64,000 bases of DNA from Palaemon carinicauda (lineage: Eukaryota; Arthropoda; Malacostraca; Decapoda; Palaemonidae), in NCBI RefSeq assembly GCF_036898095.1, contig NC_090728.1:92229869-92293868 (forward strand). The letters are read 5' to 3'. Under the pieces are notes generated by a model. It saw only the letters and a program-made list of their open reading frames with translations, searched no databases and was not told the origin of the DNA. This document shows, in pieces, positions 21,875 to 33,610 of this stretch; positions within the stretch are counted from its first letter, which is position 1; the number at the start of each line of letters is the position of its first letter. The position numbers and the translations under genes were made by a program.

Positions 21875-22148
21875 CACTGTAGGAAAAGAGAAAGCAAAAC
21901 AGATTAATGGCAGTCAAGAGAGGGTGAGTGCAGACAGGTCTGATCGCCACCTGAGCCAAAAACAAAGTGGAGCATTCAACAGTGTGTGTGAGGGGGGGGT
22001 AGCAAGGTACCCCTCCCTAACCCCCGTTAACTAGTGGTGGAGTAGTAAACCCTCGTTAAAATTCTAATGGCTCGTCATTCAGCTACGCCGAAGTACAGTA
22101 ATTACCCCATGTAAATAGCGTGGTTTGTATTTCAGTTACGGAACAAAT
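21875..22148 (-). mobile_element. H: family 2 5' end fragment
   Basis: Matches the last 270 bases of G (GGCAGTCAAGAGAGGGTGAG, CCACCTGAGCCAAAAAC, GTGTGTGAGGGG, CTAATGGCTCGTCATTCAGC) and ends TTACGGAACAAAT at 22148. Its body is missing; G abuts it on the left. Confidence 0.7.
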
Positions 22149-22386
22149 AGATTGATGACTATCTGAATAAAGTACTGTATACCAATAGGGCAAATATATT
22201 CTTGAAAATAATTTATTCCTTTTATATTGTAAAAACTTAAATACTTTGGTTTGCAAGTAGAATTTTACTACATAGCGTAACTTTTACTGTACGCTAGTTT
22301 TATTTAAACTCTGAAAATAGATCGATGATTATCTAAATAAAGTATACTAATAGGACAAATATATTCTTAAAAAAATATATTCCTTT
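22149..22386 (+). repeat. AT-rich spacer bounded by an imperfect direct repeat
   Basis: No gene. About 75 bases from 22148 (AGATTGATGACTATC, CAAATATATTCTTGAAAA, TTATTCCTTT) recur from about 22318 (AGATCGATGATTATC, CAAATATATTCTTAAAAA, TATTCCTTT). The second copy ends where element I begins, the first begins where H ends. Confidence 0.6.
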
Positions 22387-23187
22387 GGACAAATTCGTAG
22401 ATAATTTGTATTTTTCCTAACTATACAAACCTTAGCTATTTACACGGGGTATTTACTTCGGCGTAGCTGATGACGAGCCATAAAAGTTTTAACGAGGGTT
22501 TACTACCCCGCCGCTAGTTAGCGGGGGGTAGGGAGGAGTAGCTAGCTACCCCCCCCCCCCCCCCCTCACACACACCGGTGAATGCTTTACTTTGCTTAGA
22601 GGTAGGACTTATCTCGGGGGACAGGGCTGGCGGGCACATATTTGTAAATAGCTAAGGTTTGTATAGTTAGGAAAAATACAAATTATCTACGAATTTGTCA
22701 TTTGTTCCATTACTGAAATACAAACCACGCTATTTACATGGGGTGACTCAACCCTTAGGAAGGGCGGTAAGTCCCCTGCCATACTGGCTTTGGCTTGCCC
22801 GGGGACCCCAAATTCTAGTGTGTAAGTTACGGAATAAGGGGTCCCTGCACCTCGCTGGCAGCTGTGAAACTGCTGCGGCCTACATAAGCTGTGTGAAGGT
22901 GAGAAGTGACTCGTCCTAGGAAGTTCACCTGGAGTTCTTCAGATGGAAATCTAAGCTAGGACTCTCCCAATACCACCTCGTCAGGGTATGGGGACATGAC
23001 AGTATTACTCTTAATACTAGGAACACAAGGAAGCATGGTTTACCTGCAGTGGTTTGAGGTCAGCTATGCAAAGAACCCAGGATGCTGCTTTCTCCAAGGA
23101 AGGAGCGGATGAAGAAAAGAATAAGGGCCAGACAAATCTTTTCATTCACGCAGCCTAAGACCGGGTAACAATGCCCTCAACCCTCTG

Positions 23188-23648
23188 CTACCTGTCCATT
23201 AAGGAGCCTGAGGTTAGACCAGCTATTGTGTATCCATCACAGGGCCGATGGAGAACGTATCGAGCCTCCTGTGTGTCACGTCTTGCAGGTAGTAGGCTGT
23301 GAAGGTCATCTGACGCTTCCACCCCTGCTTGTAGAACCTGCGTCACTGAGAAGCTCTTCTTGAAGGTCAAGGACGTTGCTGCGCCCCTTACATTATGCAC
23401 TCTAAGGCGACATAACGGAGGATGGTCAGGAGATTAGTATTCTTGGTGACCCTCCTCTTGTTCTCCCTGTGCTCACAAACAAAGCTTACACTTGGGAACG
23501 AAAGCAGCCGTTCTTTGAGCTGTAACCTCAGACTCCTTACTGGACACAGTAGGAGATGGTCTGGGTCATCTGTTACAGAACGAAGACTCGAAATCCAGAA
23601 AGAGTCGAATCGAGGATCCGGCTCTCTCGGATTCTGTGTCTTGGTCAC
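23188..23648 (-). pseudogene. I: tyrosine recombinase C-terminal remnant
   Basis: 23388-23648 gives VTDDPDHLLLCPVRSLRLQL and 23188-23400 gives HNVRGAATSLTFKKSFSVTQ, both aligned with F (9653-10248). The HxxR is present. The Tyr region near 23280 is out of frame. Dead. Confidence 0.7.
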
Positions 23649-23823
23649 AAACTCAGAGATGATTACGAACGTTACCTCCCCTCATCCCCTTGCATGGGCG
23701 ATGTCATACGAGAGACCACGAAGTTCACCGACTCGCTTGGCCGAAACCAATGCTAGCAGGAACACCGCCTATCGAGCTAGGTGTCGATTTGAAGCCTGGC
23801 GACATGGTTCGTAGGGAGGCCTC

Positions 23824-24577
23824 CTAAGAGGCCTGAGAATTCAAACCAAGTGCTCTGGAGGAGGTCTCCCTTCTGACTGAAGGCAGGTAAGATCGTATCT
23901 TCGTATGAGTAGGGAAAGTTCCAGCGAGGAAGGAATGTCCGCTCCTTAGAGCCTGAAGGCTAGCCTTAAGGCTGAGCGATAGCCTTTCATTGCCGAGGCT
24001 GAAAGGCGCATTCTTACCGCAAATAAATGAAGAACTTCGCTCTTGCTGGAACAGTGGTATCGAGTGAAGAGATACTCCTTCACGATTCCAACCACAAAAA
24101 CACTTGCCACTTCGCCTGGTAGGCCCCTGTGGATGACCTGCGCAGGTGTCCAGACATCCCGTTCGCAACTTGTTGCGACAATCCTCTCTTGGTGAGAAGA
24201 TGCTGGACAGTCTTCCAGGCGGTAAGTCAAAGCGAAGCTACGGCTTTGGGGGAGCTGTTGGCATGTGGTTGTTTGCTTGTGACGCCGAGAGCGATTGACC
24301 AATATTCTGGTCTTGTTGAGCACTCTCCTCATCAGACAGAACGGGGAAAAAGCGCACACGTTGGTGCTGTCCCACCGTTGTTGGAAGGCATCTTGTCAGA
24401 GTGCTTTGGGATCTGGGCCTGGGGGCAACACAGCGGGAGCTTGAAGTTCAGCGCTGTAGCGAACCGATCCACAGTCGGATAAACCCACAAAGTCAATTCT
24501 TTGTTGGCTACTGGATGATCCAAGGGCCACTCGATACTCATTATCTGAGATGCTCTGCTCCGACTGTCGGTAAGCAC
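23824..24577 (-). pseudogene. I: RNase H / post-RNase H domain and recombinase N-terminal remnants
   Basis: 24332-24577 gives SRASQIMSIEWPLDHPVANKELTLW and DRFATALNFKLPL, corresponding to the domain after RNase H in F. 23946-24359 and 23824-24168 carry the overlapping recombinase N-terminal side (SASAMKGYRSALRLAF). Several frame changes. Confidence 0.65.
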
Positions 24578-24986
24578 ATTCCCTTTGTCTGGAATGAAGC
24601 GAGTCGATGGAGGGATCGAGTGGGCTTCGGGCTATCTCAGTATCCCTATTGAGAGATGGGATAGCCGCTTTGAAAAGGTACCTCCTTGCTTGTTTATGTA
24701 AGACACTACTGAGGTGTTGTTGCTCATAACCCCTAAGAGTGATCCGCTACATCTTTGTTGGCACTGAAGAAGGGCCAGGAAGAGCGGCCTTCATCACTAG
24801 AAGATTTATGTGGAGGCACTTTTCCGATTCTGACCACAGGCCTGAGGCCCTGTGGTACCGAACGTGGTCCCCCCCCCAATCCCCCCGTTCCTTGAGGTGT
24901 CCGAAAATAGCCTTCAATTCAGGGAAAGGAACGAGGAGATCTATCCTTTCCCGTAGGATGCCCAGAGACCCCAGCCAGATGACAGG

Positions 24987-26363
24987 TCAAGAAGTTGCCT
25001 GCATGGCACACTTCGCTACATTCTCCTGGCCTAGGATCTCAGTATGAGAAAAGGATACGTGTCGGTTGGAGAGTCTCTTTAGAGGGGCTCCCCCAGTGAG
25101 TTCTTCCACGGAGTGGTGAACCGTAAGGCCCAAACAAGTCTCCTCTAGGATCTCGAAATACCTCCTCTGATGGACTCGAGGAGGAGGGAGGAGCTTGTTA
25201 TCGGCGCTGGATCTGCTGGGAGAGCTGGCCTTTAACCTTGTCTCTGGCACTCTGCATCCCTTGTGACCAGGGCAAAGGTGCACTGGTCCTAGAGGGTTCC
25301 TGGGTGCCATAGACTTGGTCCAAGACCGAGTCCTTACCCTCACTAGGAGGGGCCTCTGGGTTTGGGAACCTGTTGAGGTTCCTCCTGGGGGTCAGAACTT
25401 GCCAGCACGCATGTTCTGACTCTTGGTGTTCTCCTCCTGATGAGCTAGCAGCAAAGTCTCTCCTCCCCAGTGCTCTTCCTGGGGGAATTTGTGGGCGTTC
25501 TCCGAAGGTTTAGCTGGCTCCTGTCTGATCTTTGCCGAAGACTTAGAAACAGTCTTCGGGTCCTTCGGTTCCCTCCTGGGAGGGATACGGGACTCCAGTA
25601 ACGATGGATGCAGGCTCTTCTCTACCCCTGAGAAGACCTCTCAGGAAGAGACGGAGTTTCCCCCCATGGTGTGATGGGGGAATAGACAGGCTCGTCCGAC
25701 TCCCCCGAGGATAGGTAATCTTCATCCGCAAAGGAGGGGGAGAAAGTCTGGGGTAAGGAAAGAGCCTTGAGCAAGGATTTGCAAGGAGACAGTTTAGCCT
25801 TTGGAGAAGACACCCTGGAGGGGACTACCCTCTTCGTCTTCAGGAGGGGAGGGAGCTGCCCCTGATATGTGACAGAGGTCAGAGAGCACAGACTTCATAG
25901 CCTGCATAAGGGCTCTGACTATGGTCCCAAACTAGTCGCTGGCTGACAGTTGAGCCGTCAGATACTCCCTCTGGAGGGAAGGGGATCGTTCGATCCCTTG
26001 GAGGAGTTTCACAAACGAGGGTTCATCTGAACGAAGCTGAGACAAAAGAGGGGCCTTAGACCTGTCCGGAAACCTCCCTTCCTCCGGCGAGCGCGCTGTT
26101 CTGCGCCTGCTGGGAGGGGAACGGGACGATGGCCTGTCCGCCTGCAGCCCCGTAAAATTCGTGCGTGATCGCGCTTGCGATCGGGGCGCAGATCGAGCTG
26201 GAGGTAGCACGATGATTCCTGGAAGGGATCGTGCGCAGCAGGAATTTGTGCTCACGAGCGCGCGGGCGCGTAAGGACGCGGGCATGCGAGATTGATGGCG
26301 TGAGCGCGCGCAGGAGATGGCGCGGGTGCACGTAGGAGGTGGTTGAAGGTTGGATAGGCGCAA
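24987..26363 (-). pseudogene. I: gag-like remnants
   Basis: 24987-25343 has NKLLPPPRVHQRRYFEILE and HHSVEELTGG, the conserved C-terminal gag block. 25622-25813 has SPKAKLSPCKSLLKALSLPQ, as in the N-terminal part of the F 12985-13974 piece. 25932-26363 is an Arg/Ser-rich part with SPEEGRFPDRSKAPLLSQL. All in different frames. Confidence 0.6.
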
Positions 26364-27429
26364 TCAAATGATCGCATGTGCGAGGGAGCGCAGCAACCTG
26401 ATGCAAGACTGTTGGGCGCTAGAGTGCAGTAGCGCGATGGCGAGCAGGTGAGCGCTGCGCAGTCTGCCCGGGCATCTTACCCTGAGGAGCTCGTGGGTGC
26501 GCTGGGAGCGCAGGAGACTTGATACTCCGAGGAGTGGTCACAATGAGAGACCTCTCCCGCGAATGGGAGAGGTGCCCTTCGTAGAAGAGACTTGGAGACC
26601 TCGCAGGCTGAACCACTGGTGAGCGCCTGTGATCTTTCCGGAAAAAACCCCAACGATGTGCGGCGCAATCGGATTCGGGCACACAGGTGTGCGTTGTTGC
26701 GATGGGAGCGCAACTGGAATATCGCGCGCAATTGGAACATCGTGCGCAACCGGAAACTTGTGCGCAACTGGAAGCGTGCGTACAGGATTGTGCAAATTGG
26801 GTGGAGAGTCCAGAGGTACCTGTGAGTGCCCGTGCGCTAACTTAGGCACATCCTGGACTGCGCGCTGAATTGTAGGAGCGCGCTGGTGCCCGCGCGCGGA
26901 AAAGAATGTAGGAGCGTGCGCGGGTGTGTGGGCGCGCCGAATGCGCGCGGGAGCCCATTGGTGCCCGCGCGCGGACGATCGTCGGTGATACGCGCGTATG
27001 AAAATCGTCAGTGCAGGTGTGATCATCGGCGTTGTGTGCATAAGAAGATCGTCGGCGTTAGCGCGTGTGCGCGTGCGTAAATGCACGCGTGCGGCGCTTG
27101 TGCTCTGGGTCGGAGGATCACCTGACAGGTCGAACAGGAACTGGGATGTGTCCCTAAAGGGAGGGCATCCCCTGAAGAAGACCAAGGCAGGTCTGTTTCA
27201 GCACTGGAAGTACTGCGCAGGAGAGCGCTGGCGCGCTAATCAGGAACTGCTGGTTGGAGCTGGAGCGCAGTGTGGGGGCGCAGGGGAACCCTGGCGCATA
27301 ACGGGAACAGGTGCCCGCACGCGCGCAGGTGAGCGCTGAGGCGCTAAGTCTGGAACAGCAGCAACATGAGGGGGCGCAGGTAAAAATCTGGAGCTAAAGG
27401 ATTAGAGGCGCAGTTTGCGCTCAAGTCCC
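26364..27429 (-). pseudogene. I: decayed Arg-rich gag repeat region
   Basis: GCGCGC-rich DNA with short open pieces that still show RSPxR-type words (26419-26682, 26538-27185). Corresponds by position to the hexapeptide region of F. No intact frame. Confidence 0.45.
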
Positions 27430-27579
27430 TTATGCGCAAATGGCAGGTTTTAGTCGTGGGCGCCCACAGCGTGTCAGCAGCCAGGAACGGAGATGGCAGG
27501 ACAGCAGGTCTTGGCTAAGGGAACGAGAGACCAAAAGGCCTAACGTAGCCTGAGTTGTGAGACCCGGAAGGGTCAGTGC

Positions 27580-27860
27580 AACGAGAAACCGAAGTTTCCC
27601 TGTCACTAAACACCGAAGTGTAGGAGTGACTTGAGTTACGAGAGCCCGGGGGTTCTGCGTAACTAACGTACAAGACCCCGCAGGGTTAGCGTAAAGAGAA
27701 ACCGAAGTTTCCCTGTCACTAAACACCGAAGTGTAGGAGTGACTAAAGTTATGAGAGCCCAAGGGTTCTACGTAACTAAAGTTACGAGACCCCGAAGGGT
27801 CAACGTAACGAGAAACCGAAGTTTCCCTGTCACTAAACACCGAAGTGTTAGCGACTGAAC
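27580..27860 (+). repeat. I: 113-114-bp tandem repeat, about 2.5 copies
   Basis: The block GAGAAACCGAAGTTTCCCTG and following CACTAAACACCGAAGTGT starts at about 27580, 27693 and 27807. Each has small inverted repeats (CCGAAG/CTTCGG-like, ACCGAAGTGT). Confidence 0.75.
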
Positions 27861-27889
27861 AGCAAGCTGATCTAATCAGGAACAATCCT

Positions 27890-28612
27890 CCGAAGAGGAG
27901 TCTCTATGAGTGGCCTCTCTCGCGAACGAGAGAGGTAAACACTTCGAAGAAGAGACTGGTGATGGTGTCCCTAAGGGCCGTTGGATCAGCAAGCTGACCT
28001 TATCAGGAACAATCCTCCGGAGAGGAGTCTCTAAGAGTGTCCTCTCTCGCGAACGAGAGAGGTGACACTTCGTAGAAGAGACCTATAAGGAGCAATCCTC
28101 CGAAGAGGGGCCCTTATGAGTGGCCTCCCTCGTGAACGAGAGAGGTCACAAAACTGACTTGTAGCTGCTCAGCCCCTTGAGCATAGCTGCAGAAGCGACT
28201 GTTCAGCCCCAAGAGCATAGTCACATCAAGTTCCATGGGCCAGCCTTGCAATTGCTCAGCCCCTTGAGCATGGTTACAAGAGAGGTCGCTCAGCACTAAG
28301 AGCATAACCGCCTAAGGACCAGGAAACCCACACTGGTAATGGCGCCCCGAAGGGCCGTCGGGTCAGCAAGCTGTCCTGTAAGTAGCCATACTCCGAAGAG
28401 GAGGCCTTATGAGTGGCCGCCCTCGCGAACGAGAGAGGTCACAAGACTGAGCCTGCAGCCGTTCAGCCCCTTGAACATAGCTACAGAAGCGACCGCTCAG
28501 CCCCAAGAACATGGTCACTAGAAGTTCCATGGTCCGACCTTGCAACCGCCCAGCCCCTTGAGCATGGTTACAAGGGCGGTCGCTCAGCCCCAAGAGCATA
28601 ACCGCCTAGGAC
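27890..28612 (+). repeat. I: hairpin-rich tandem repeats of the leader
   Basis: The 9-bp perfect stem CCTCTCTCG / CGAGAGAGG with a CGAA loop appears at about 27916 and 28041, with near-perfect forms near 28125 and 28420. A block of about 293 bp is duplicated (GAGTGGCC at 28118 and 28411), including repeated CAGCCCCTTGAGCAT and CAGCCCCAAGAGCAT motifs. J has one shorter equivalent at 36615-36800. Confidence 0.75.
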
Positions 28613-29753
28613 CAGGAAAAAGGTAAGAAGGGAAGTTAACTAACTACCCTTGGAGGCGAACCTCCTATAGTTCTAGGATGAACTGAAGAGCTGACAGTTG
28701 TCACAGGAAAACTTCTACGAGAAGGGATAACGCCCATGACGATGTCCTAGAGAGACGGCAGCGACAGCAGACTCCCCAGGCATAAACAGGACAGCTCTGC
28801 TTCGTTGGCACACTTCAGTGAAACGAAGAAACTGCATAGTTGACTGGGAAAGTAAATTTAAATAATTATTTAACAGAAATTTCCCCGGGTGGAACTCCGA
28901 AGAGTAACCCCGAGGGAAAGTAAAAGACATAAAAATGACAAATTCGAAGATGATTTGTATTTTTCCTAACCATACAAACCTTAGCTATTTACATGGCGAG
29001 CCATTAGAATTTAACGAGGGTGTATTACCCCCGCGCTAGTTAGCGGGGGGGGGGGGGGGGGGGGGTAGGGGAGTGGTAGCTAGCTACCCCTCCCCCCCCC
29101 TCACACCCAGGTCAATGCTCACTTTCACTTAGAGGTAGGACTTGTCTTGGGGGACAGGGCTGGCGGGCAAATAAGTGTAAATAGCTAAGGTTAGTATGGT
29201 TAGGAAAAATACAAATTATCTTCGAATTTGTCATTTGTTCCGTAACCGAAATACAAACCACGCTATTTACATTGGGTGACTTACCCCTTAGGTAGGGTGG
29301 AAAGTCCCCAGCCATACTGGCTTTGGCTTTACCCGGGGACTCAGAATCCGAGTGAGTCGCACTCGAGAAAAGGAGTCCCTGCACCTCACAAGTTCCTTGC
29401 TCCGCAAGGAACCGTGTGGCCTACATAAGCTTTTGTGTGAAGGAAGAAGTGTGACCCGTCCTAAGCAGTTGACCTGGAGTTCCAGAAGGAACTCTGGGTT
29501 AGGACGTTCCCAATACCACCTCGTCAGGGTATGGGGGACGCGACAGTATTGACTCAATACTCGGAACACAAGGAAGCATGGTTTACCTGCAGAGGTTCGA
29601 GGTCAGCTATGCAGAGACCAGGATGCTGCTTCCCCGTAGAGGGGATGATGAAGAAAGAAATAAGGGCCAGACATACTTCTTTCGTTCATGCAGACTAAAA
29701 CCTGATAACAATGCCCTCAACCTTCTGCTACCTGTCCAAAAAGGAGCCTGAGG

Positions 29754-30720
29754 TTAGACCAGCTGTTGTGTAGCCACCACAGAGCGATAGAAAACGTATC
29801 GAAACTCCTGTGGGTCACGCCCTGAAGGAAGCGGGCTGCGAAGGTCATTAGACGCTTCCAGACTCCAGCTTGTAGCACCTGCGTCACAGAGTAGAATTAC
29901 TGTACTCGAAGGCGAGGGACGTTGCGATGTATCCAACATCGTGCTGTAGGGCGACGTGACGGGGGAGGGTCTGGAGACAGGTCGAGATGAATGTCCTTGA
30001 GTCCGAGCTGAAGAGGTATACTGGTGACTCTCCCCCGTGTCCTCCTTGTGCTCCCAAATCGGCTGCAACTGAGGACAAACTGCAGCTGTTCCCAAAGCTA
30101 ACCTCTCGATTCCTTTACTGGCAAGAAAGAGAAGGTTTTGGGATATCAGATACAGAATGGAGACTCGAAATCTTGAAGGAATTGGACCAAAGGGCCGGGA
30201 CCCCAAGATTCTGAGTCTAGCCAGCAACTCAGGAGCAAACCTGAATGTTGCCTCCCCCTCTTCCTTAGAAAGGGCGGAGTCGTACGAGACCAAGAAGATT
30301 GCTTACACACTGGCCGTGGCCAGAGTGAGGAGGAGACCCAAGACGGAATACAATCCGAGGCCTGTCGTAAAGGGTCTTGAGAAGATCTCTTAAGGGACTA
30401 AAAAGTCCGAGCCATGCTCCAAGTTGGAGGTCTCACTCCGACTAGGGCTGGGACGATCGTAGCTTCGCATGAGCAAGGAAAGATCCAGCGGGCAGGAAAA
30501 AGTTATTCCTTTAAGCCTGCAGGTTAGGGAAAGGCTGAGCGACAGGCTTCATTGCCGAGAGCGGAAAGGAGTTTCCTCCCGCCGAAAGGCAATAAGACCG
30601 TTATTGCTGGAGAAGAGGCCTCAAGGGAAGAGGTATATCTCCCACAGCACCAACCACCGAAGACTCTTCACTTCGCCTGGAAGACCCCTGCGGATGACTA
30701 TCGCAGATGACGCGACCTCC
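29754..30720 (-). pseudogene. J: tyrosine recombinase, heavily decayed
   Basis: Nucleotide-level match to F 9653-10641 (GCTGTTGTGTAGCC, GGGCGACGTGACGGGGGAGG, CCGCGAAGACTCTTCACTTCG-like blocks). The longest open piece, 29754-30293, keeps only short words such as TTYPS-like residues in mixed frames. No catalytic set can be read in one frame. Confidence 0.6.
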
Positions 30721-31330
30721 GTCCCGCAACTGTAGCGGGTTGTCTCTTCTTGAGGAGGAGGCGTAGTGTCTCCAGGCATGAAGCCGAAGCGACGCCCCGG
30801 TTCGTGAAAGATGTTGCAGTGTGGTTGTTTGAGTAGTCTGTGCCGTGGGAGAAGCTCTCCCGGGAGTTCCGTCAGGGGAAGCAGAGGGTCCAGAAACCGT
30901 TCTGCGCATAGTCCCAGTGGAGCTCTCCCATTGAAAGGTTGACAGACAACCTGGTCTTGTTGAGACCCATTCTCCACAGACAAAAAGGAGGGAAGACGCA
31001 GGCGTCGAAGTTGTCCCACCATCACCGGAATGCATCTTGCCAGAGTCTCGGGGTCTGAGACTGGGGGGAAGAACAGCGGAAGCTTGAGGTTCCAAGCTGT
31101 CGCGATCAGGTCCCCCAGACCAGGACTTGCTGGTTACTCAAGGCCAAAGACCCCCAGGTATACTCTCTCTACGAGGCTCTGCTCGGATAGTCGGAGAGAA
31201 CATTCCTCTGCCTGGAATGAGAGAGCCGATGGTGGTATTGCCTCTGCCTGGAATGAGAGAGCCGATGGCGGTATTGAGAGTATCTCAATCATCTCGGTAT
31301 CTCTACTGCAAGATGTGAAGGTGTGAAAAT
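30601..31330 (-). pseudogene. J: RNase H and post-RNase H domain remnant
   Basis: 30601-31095 and 30621-31025 carry LPGELLPRHRLLKQPHCNIFH, matching F (LPRELPPRHKLLKQPHCNIF). A 38-bp tandem duplication (CCTCTGCCTGGAATGAGAGA unit) lies at about 31205-31280. Confidence 0.6.
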
Positions 31331-31549
31331 GCGTCCCCTGCTGGTTGGAACACGCCAGAATCATGAAGTCGACGCGCACGGAGCGACTCGGCAGGAGCTG
31401 TAGGATCTGTAGAGGGGCCAGACTACGGCCCCTAAGCCTGCCTGAATGATGGAGAGGTATCCTTCAGGTCCTGACCATAGGCCTGGACCGGAACATGCCC
31501 CCCCCCCCCCCCCCCTTTTCTTTGACGAGTCCGAGAACAGCATCAAGAA

Positions 31550-32680
31550 TGTGGGGAAAGGACGAGAATATCCACTCCCATCAAGAGGTTCCATAGGTCA
31601 ACACCCATTGCAGGTCTAATAGTTCCGCTGGTCCCATAGGGGCCAGGAAGTCCGGTTAATCGTTGCCTGAAACCACCAGAACTTGGACCGGCCCACATGG
31701 AACTTATCCTGAGGCGACTGTTCGGAACTATAGACGGGTCAATGAGGAAAGGAGAACTAGGAAACGTTCCAAGGTAGGGCTGAAAACTCTGCTTGACCAA
31801 GAACAGGTACTGCGACTCTCCTCAGCCTTGCCACAGTCAACTGAAGGGAAGGCTCGGAGGAGGTGGCAACAGAATCTGGCGTCCCCAGGTGGTCACCCAT
31901 CCAAGTACCGACCAGAACCGACGTTGCTTAACCTCGCTGGGCGGACGGAAGCGGGGTTTCCAACGTGGTAAGGCCGTTGACTCAATATCATGGCCAGATA
32001 CTCCAGATGTTGAGGCAGAAGAGAGAAGGCTCCTAGCAAAATACCTTGAACCCACACTCATGGTAAGCATCCGGAAGCTTGTCCCGGCGTCGAAGAAGGT
32101 CGAACCCAAGCCTACCGGAGTTGACCAGCCCTCCAAAAAGCGAAGGAGGCGGAAGCCTGCACCTGAGCGGCCATGAGGAGAGCAGGGAGAGTTCTCTGGG
32201 GAAAAAAAACCTGTGATGCCACGGCGGGATCGCCACACTGCATCATAAGCAGGAATACCAGCAGTCTAGGCTGAATTCAACGAGCTCCCTGGAAGATGGA
32301 TGGAATGGGAACTGAAAGTACCCGTCCTTCCGATCCAGGGTTTAAGGAGTCCTGTCGCCTCGTTACCAGTCTGATCGATTCTGCTGTTCTACGCTGGACG
32401 AAGTTTGTTCGACAAACTTGATCAGGGCTAAGAGGTCGACTACGGAACTCCCGACTCAGATACTTCCTTACAAGAAAGGATCGACTGAAGAAGCCGGGGG
32501 TGAAGCCGTCGATGATCCCATGGAGGACCTTCTCCTAAGGAATGGATCATTCTGCCCAAACGGGCAACTCTTGCCGACCCTATGGCATAGAGGTTCAGAC
32601 ACTGAATTCGCTGACAGAGACGACAGGCGCGATATCCTTGGCTGATCACAGAGATCGTGCGGGAATGGGCATCGGGAAGC
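31550..32680 (-). pseudogene. J: reverse transcriptase remnant with inserted 5S-like sequence
   Basis: Follows F 11500-12520 at the nucleotide level (CTCCTCAGCCTTGCC, AATATCATGGCCAGATA, ACGAAGTTTGTTCGACAAAC, GCTGATCACAGAGATCGTGC). Frames are scrambled. The homology is interrupted by the sequence at 31865-31981. Confidence 0.6.
31865..31981 (-). rRNA. 5S rRNA-like sequence (gene copy or pseudogene), 117 nt
   Basis: Read on the minus strand it starts GTCAACGGCCTTACCACGTT and ends TTCTGTTGCC. Its second half has GAGGTTAAGCAACGTCGG and GGTACTTGGATGGGTGACCA, the internal control region (box A, intermediate element, box C) of 5S rRNA genes, and the length fits the usual 119-120 nt. The ends are still complementary (GTCAACGG with CTGTTGCC, mismatched). 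The 5' half is more diverged than the 3' half. It sits in the decayed RT region of J with no flanking RT-frame constraint; F lacks it. No TTTT terminator follows directly (ACCTCCTCCG does), which favours a pseudogene or a SINE-type derivative. Confidence 0.75.
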
Positions 32681-32745
32681 TGTCATCCGGATGAGAAACC
32701 TTAAGCATCCTCCCAGCGAGAAACCTGCAAGGGGGGGTGCCAATC

Positions 32746-33420
32746 CTAGAGTTCGTGAACTCTGCCGCTCCCTTTAGGACTATGCTCCCCCCGGGGGAGC
32801 CTCCCGTGCCATCTGTTCCTGACAGGAGGAAACTGCAATTGGACACCTTGTCTCAGTTGTCGTAGCTGATAACTTAGGCCGACGTGGTTGAAAGAAAAAG
32901 GCGCTGGAGCCCTGCAGAGTCTGGAAGAAAGCAACTTGGAGGAGTGAAAACGGAAGTCAATTTCCTCCGCACAGCCGCTGTCTAAGTCTCTGTCCTTGGG
33001 CACAAACAAACTCTTCTCAAGGATGGAAGGGTGTCTGAGGTTGTCGACATCCACGGATGAGACACCCGAAAGGAAGCCCTCGGTCAGCGCGTCCAGATGG
33101 TCCAACATCGAGCTTGCCCGCAAGTTAGATACTTAACGACGAAACGCCAAGGTGCCTGAGCCCGAGAGGAGGAAAGTACCCATGATCTTCCTGTAGCTTC
33201 CTTGAACCAAACCTCGGGCCGTAACCGAGGAGGGAAAGGACCTGGTAAGCCCCCTACACGAGGTGGAGAAGAAGAAGGGGTAAGCAGTCACCCCTTGGCC
33301 GATGGAGAAATCTCGAACGGAAAGCCCCCGCCAAAAATCCTACCAGGGAATGACGGGGAAGGGCTAACCCAAGTTCTGGAAAGAGGAGTGTTGCTCAGAC
33401 CTCCCTGAAGATTCTTCCTA
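32746..33420 (-). pseudogene. J: gag-like C-terminal remnant
   Basis: 32746-33123 gives DALTEGFLSGVSSVDVDNLRHPSILEKSLF, matching F 12601-12969 (VTERFHSKVPAVDVCKLRHSSILGKSLF), then a Pro/Gly-rich tail. Upstream (33124-33420) the frame is lost. Confidence 0.6.
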
Positions 33421-33610
33421 TTCTTGCAAGTGCCATGCTCTGCGTTTACGGGGTGAGGCCGTGTTCCGGAAATACGCTCCAGAAGAACTCGCCAGGGCTG
33501 GCCATGCTGCGAAAACCCCAATGGGAATCGTGGTCGCAATCGCCCTGGAGCTCGCGCGATGGTAAATCAATGATTTGCGCGTGGGCGAACGTGGAAGAGC
33601 CCATGCGCGG

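Larger units (their letters stand above)
22387..28931 (-). mobile_element. I: family 2 DIRS-like element, main part (interrupted by J)
   Basis: Left end GGACAAATTCGTAG at 22387, 3' terminal repeat to about 22580, ICR at 22644-22740. Recombinase, RNase H and gag remnants follow. The RT core is deleted: the equivalent of F 11460 joins directly to the equivalent of F 13085 at about 24955. A 1.4-kb GC-rich leader with tandem hairpin repeats ends at 28931, where J starts. The leader resumes at 57688. Confidence 0.75.

Noticed and set aside
22540..22566. Poly-C and poly-G runs (22550, 29041, 31499) as functional sites
   Set aside because: They occur in variable parts of terminal repeats or decayed regions and differ in length between copies; probably unstable simple sequence or assembly noise.
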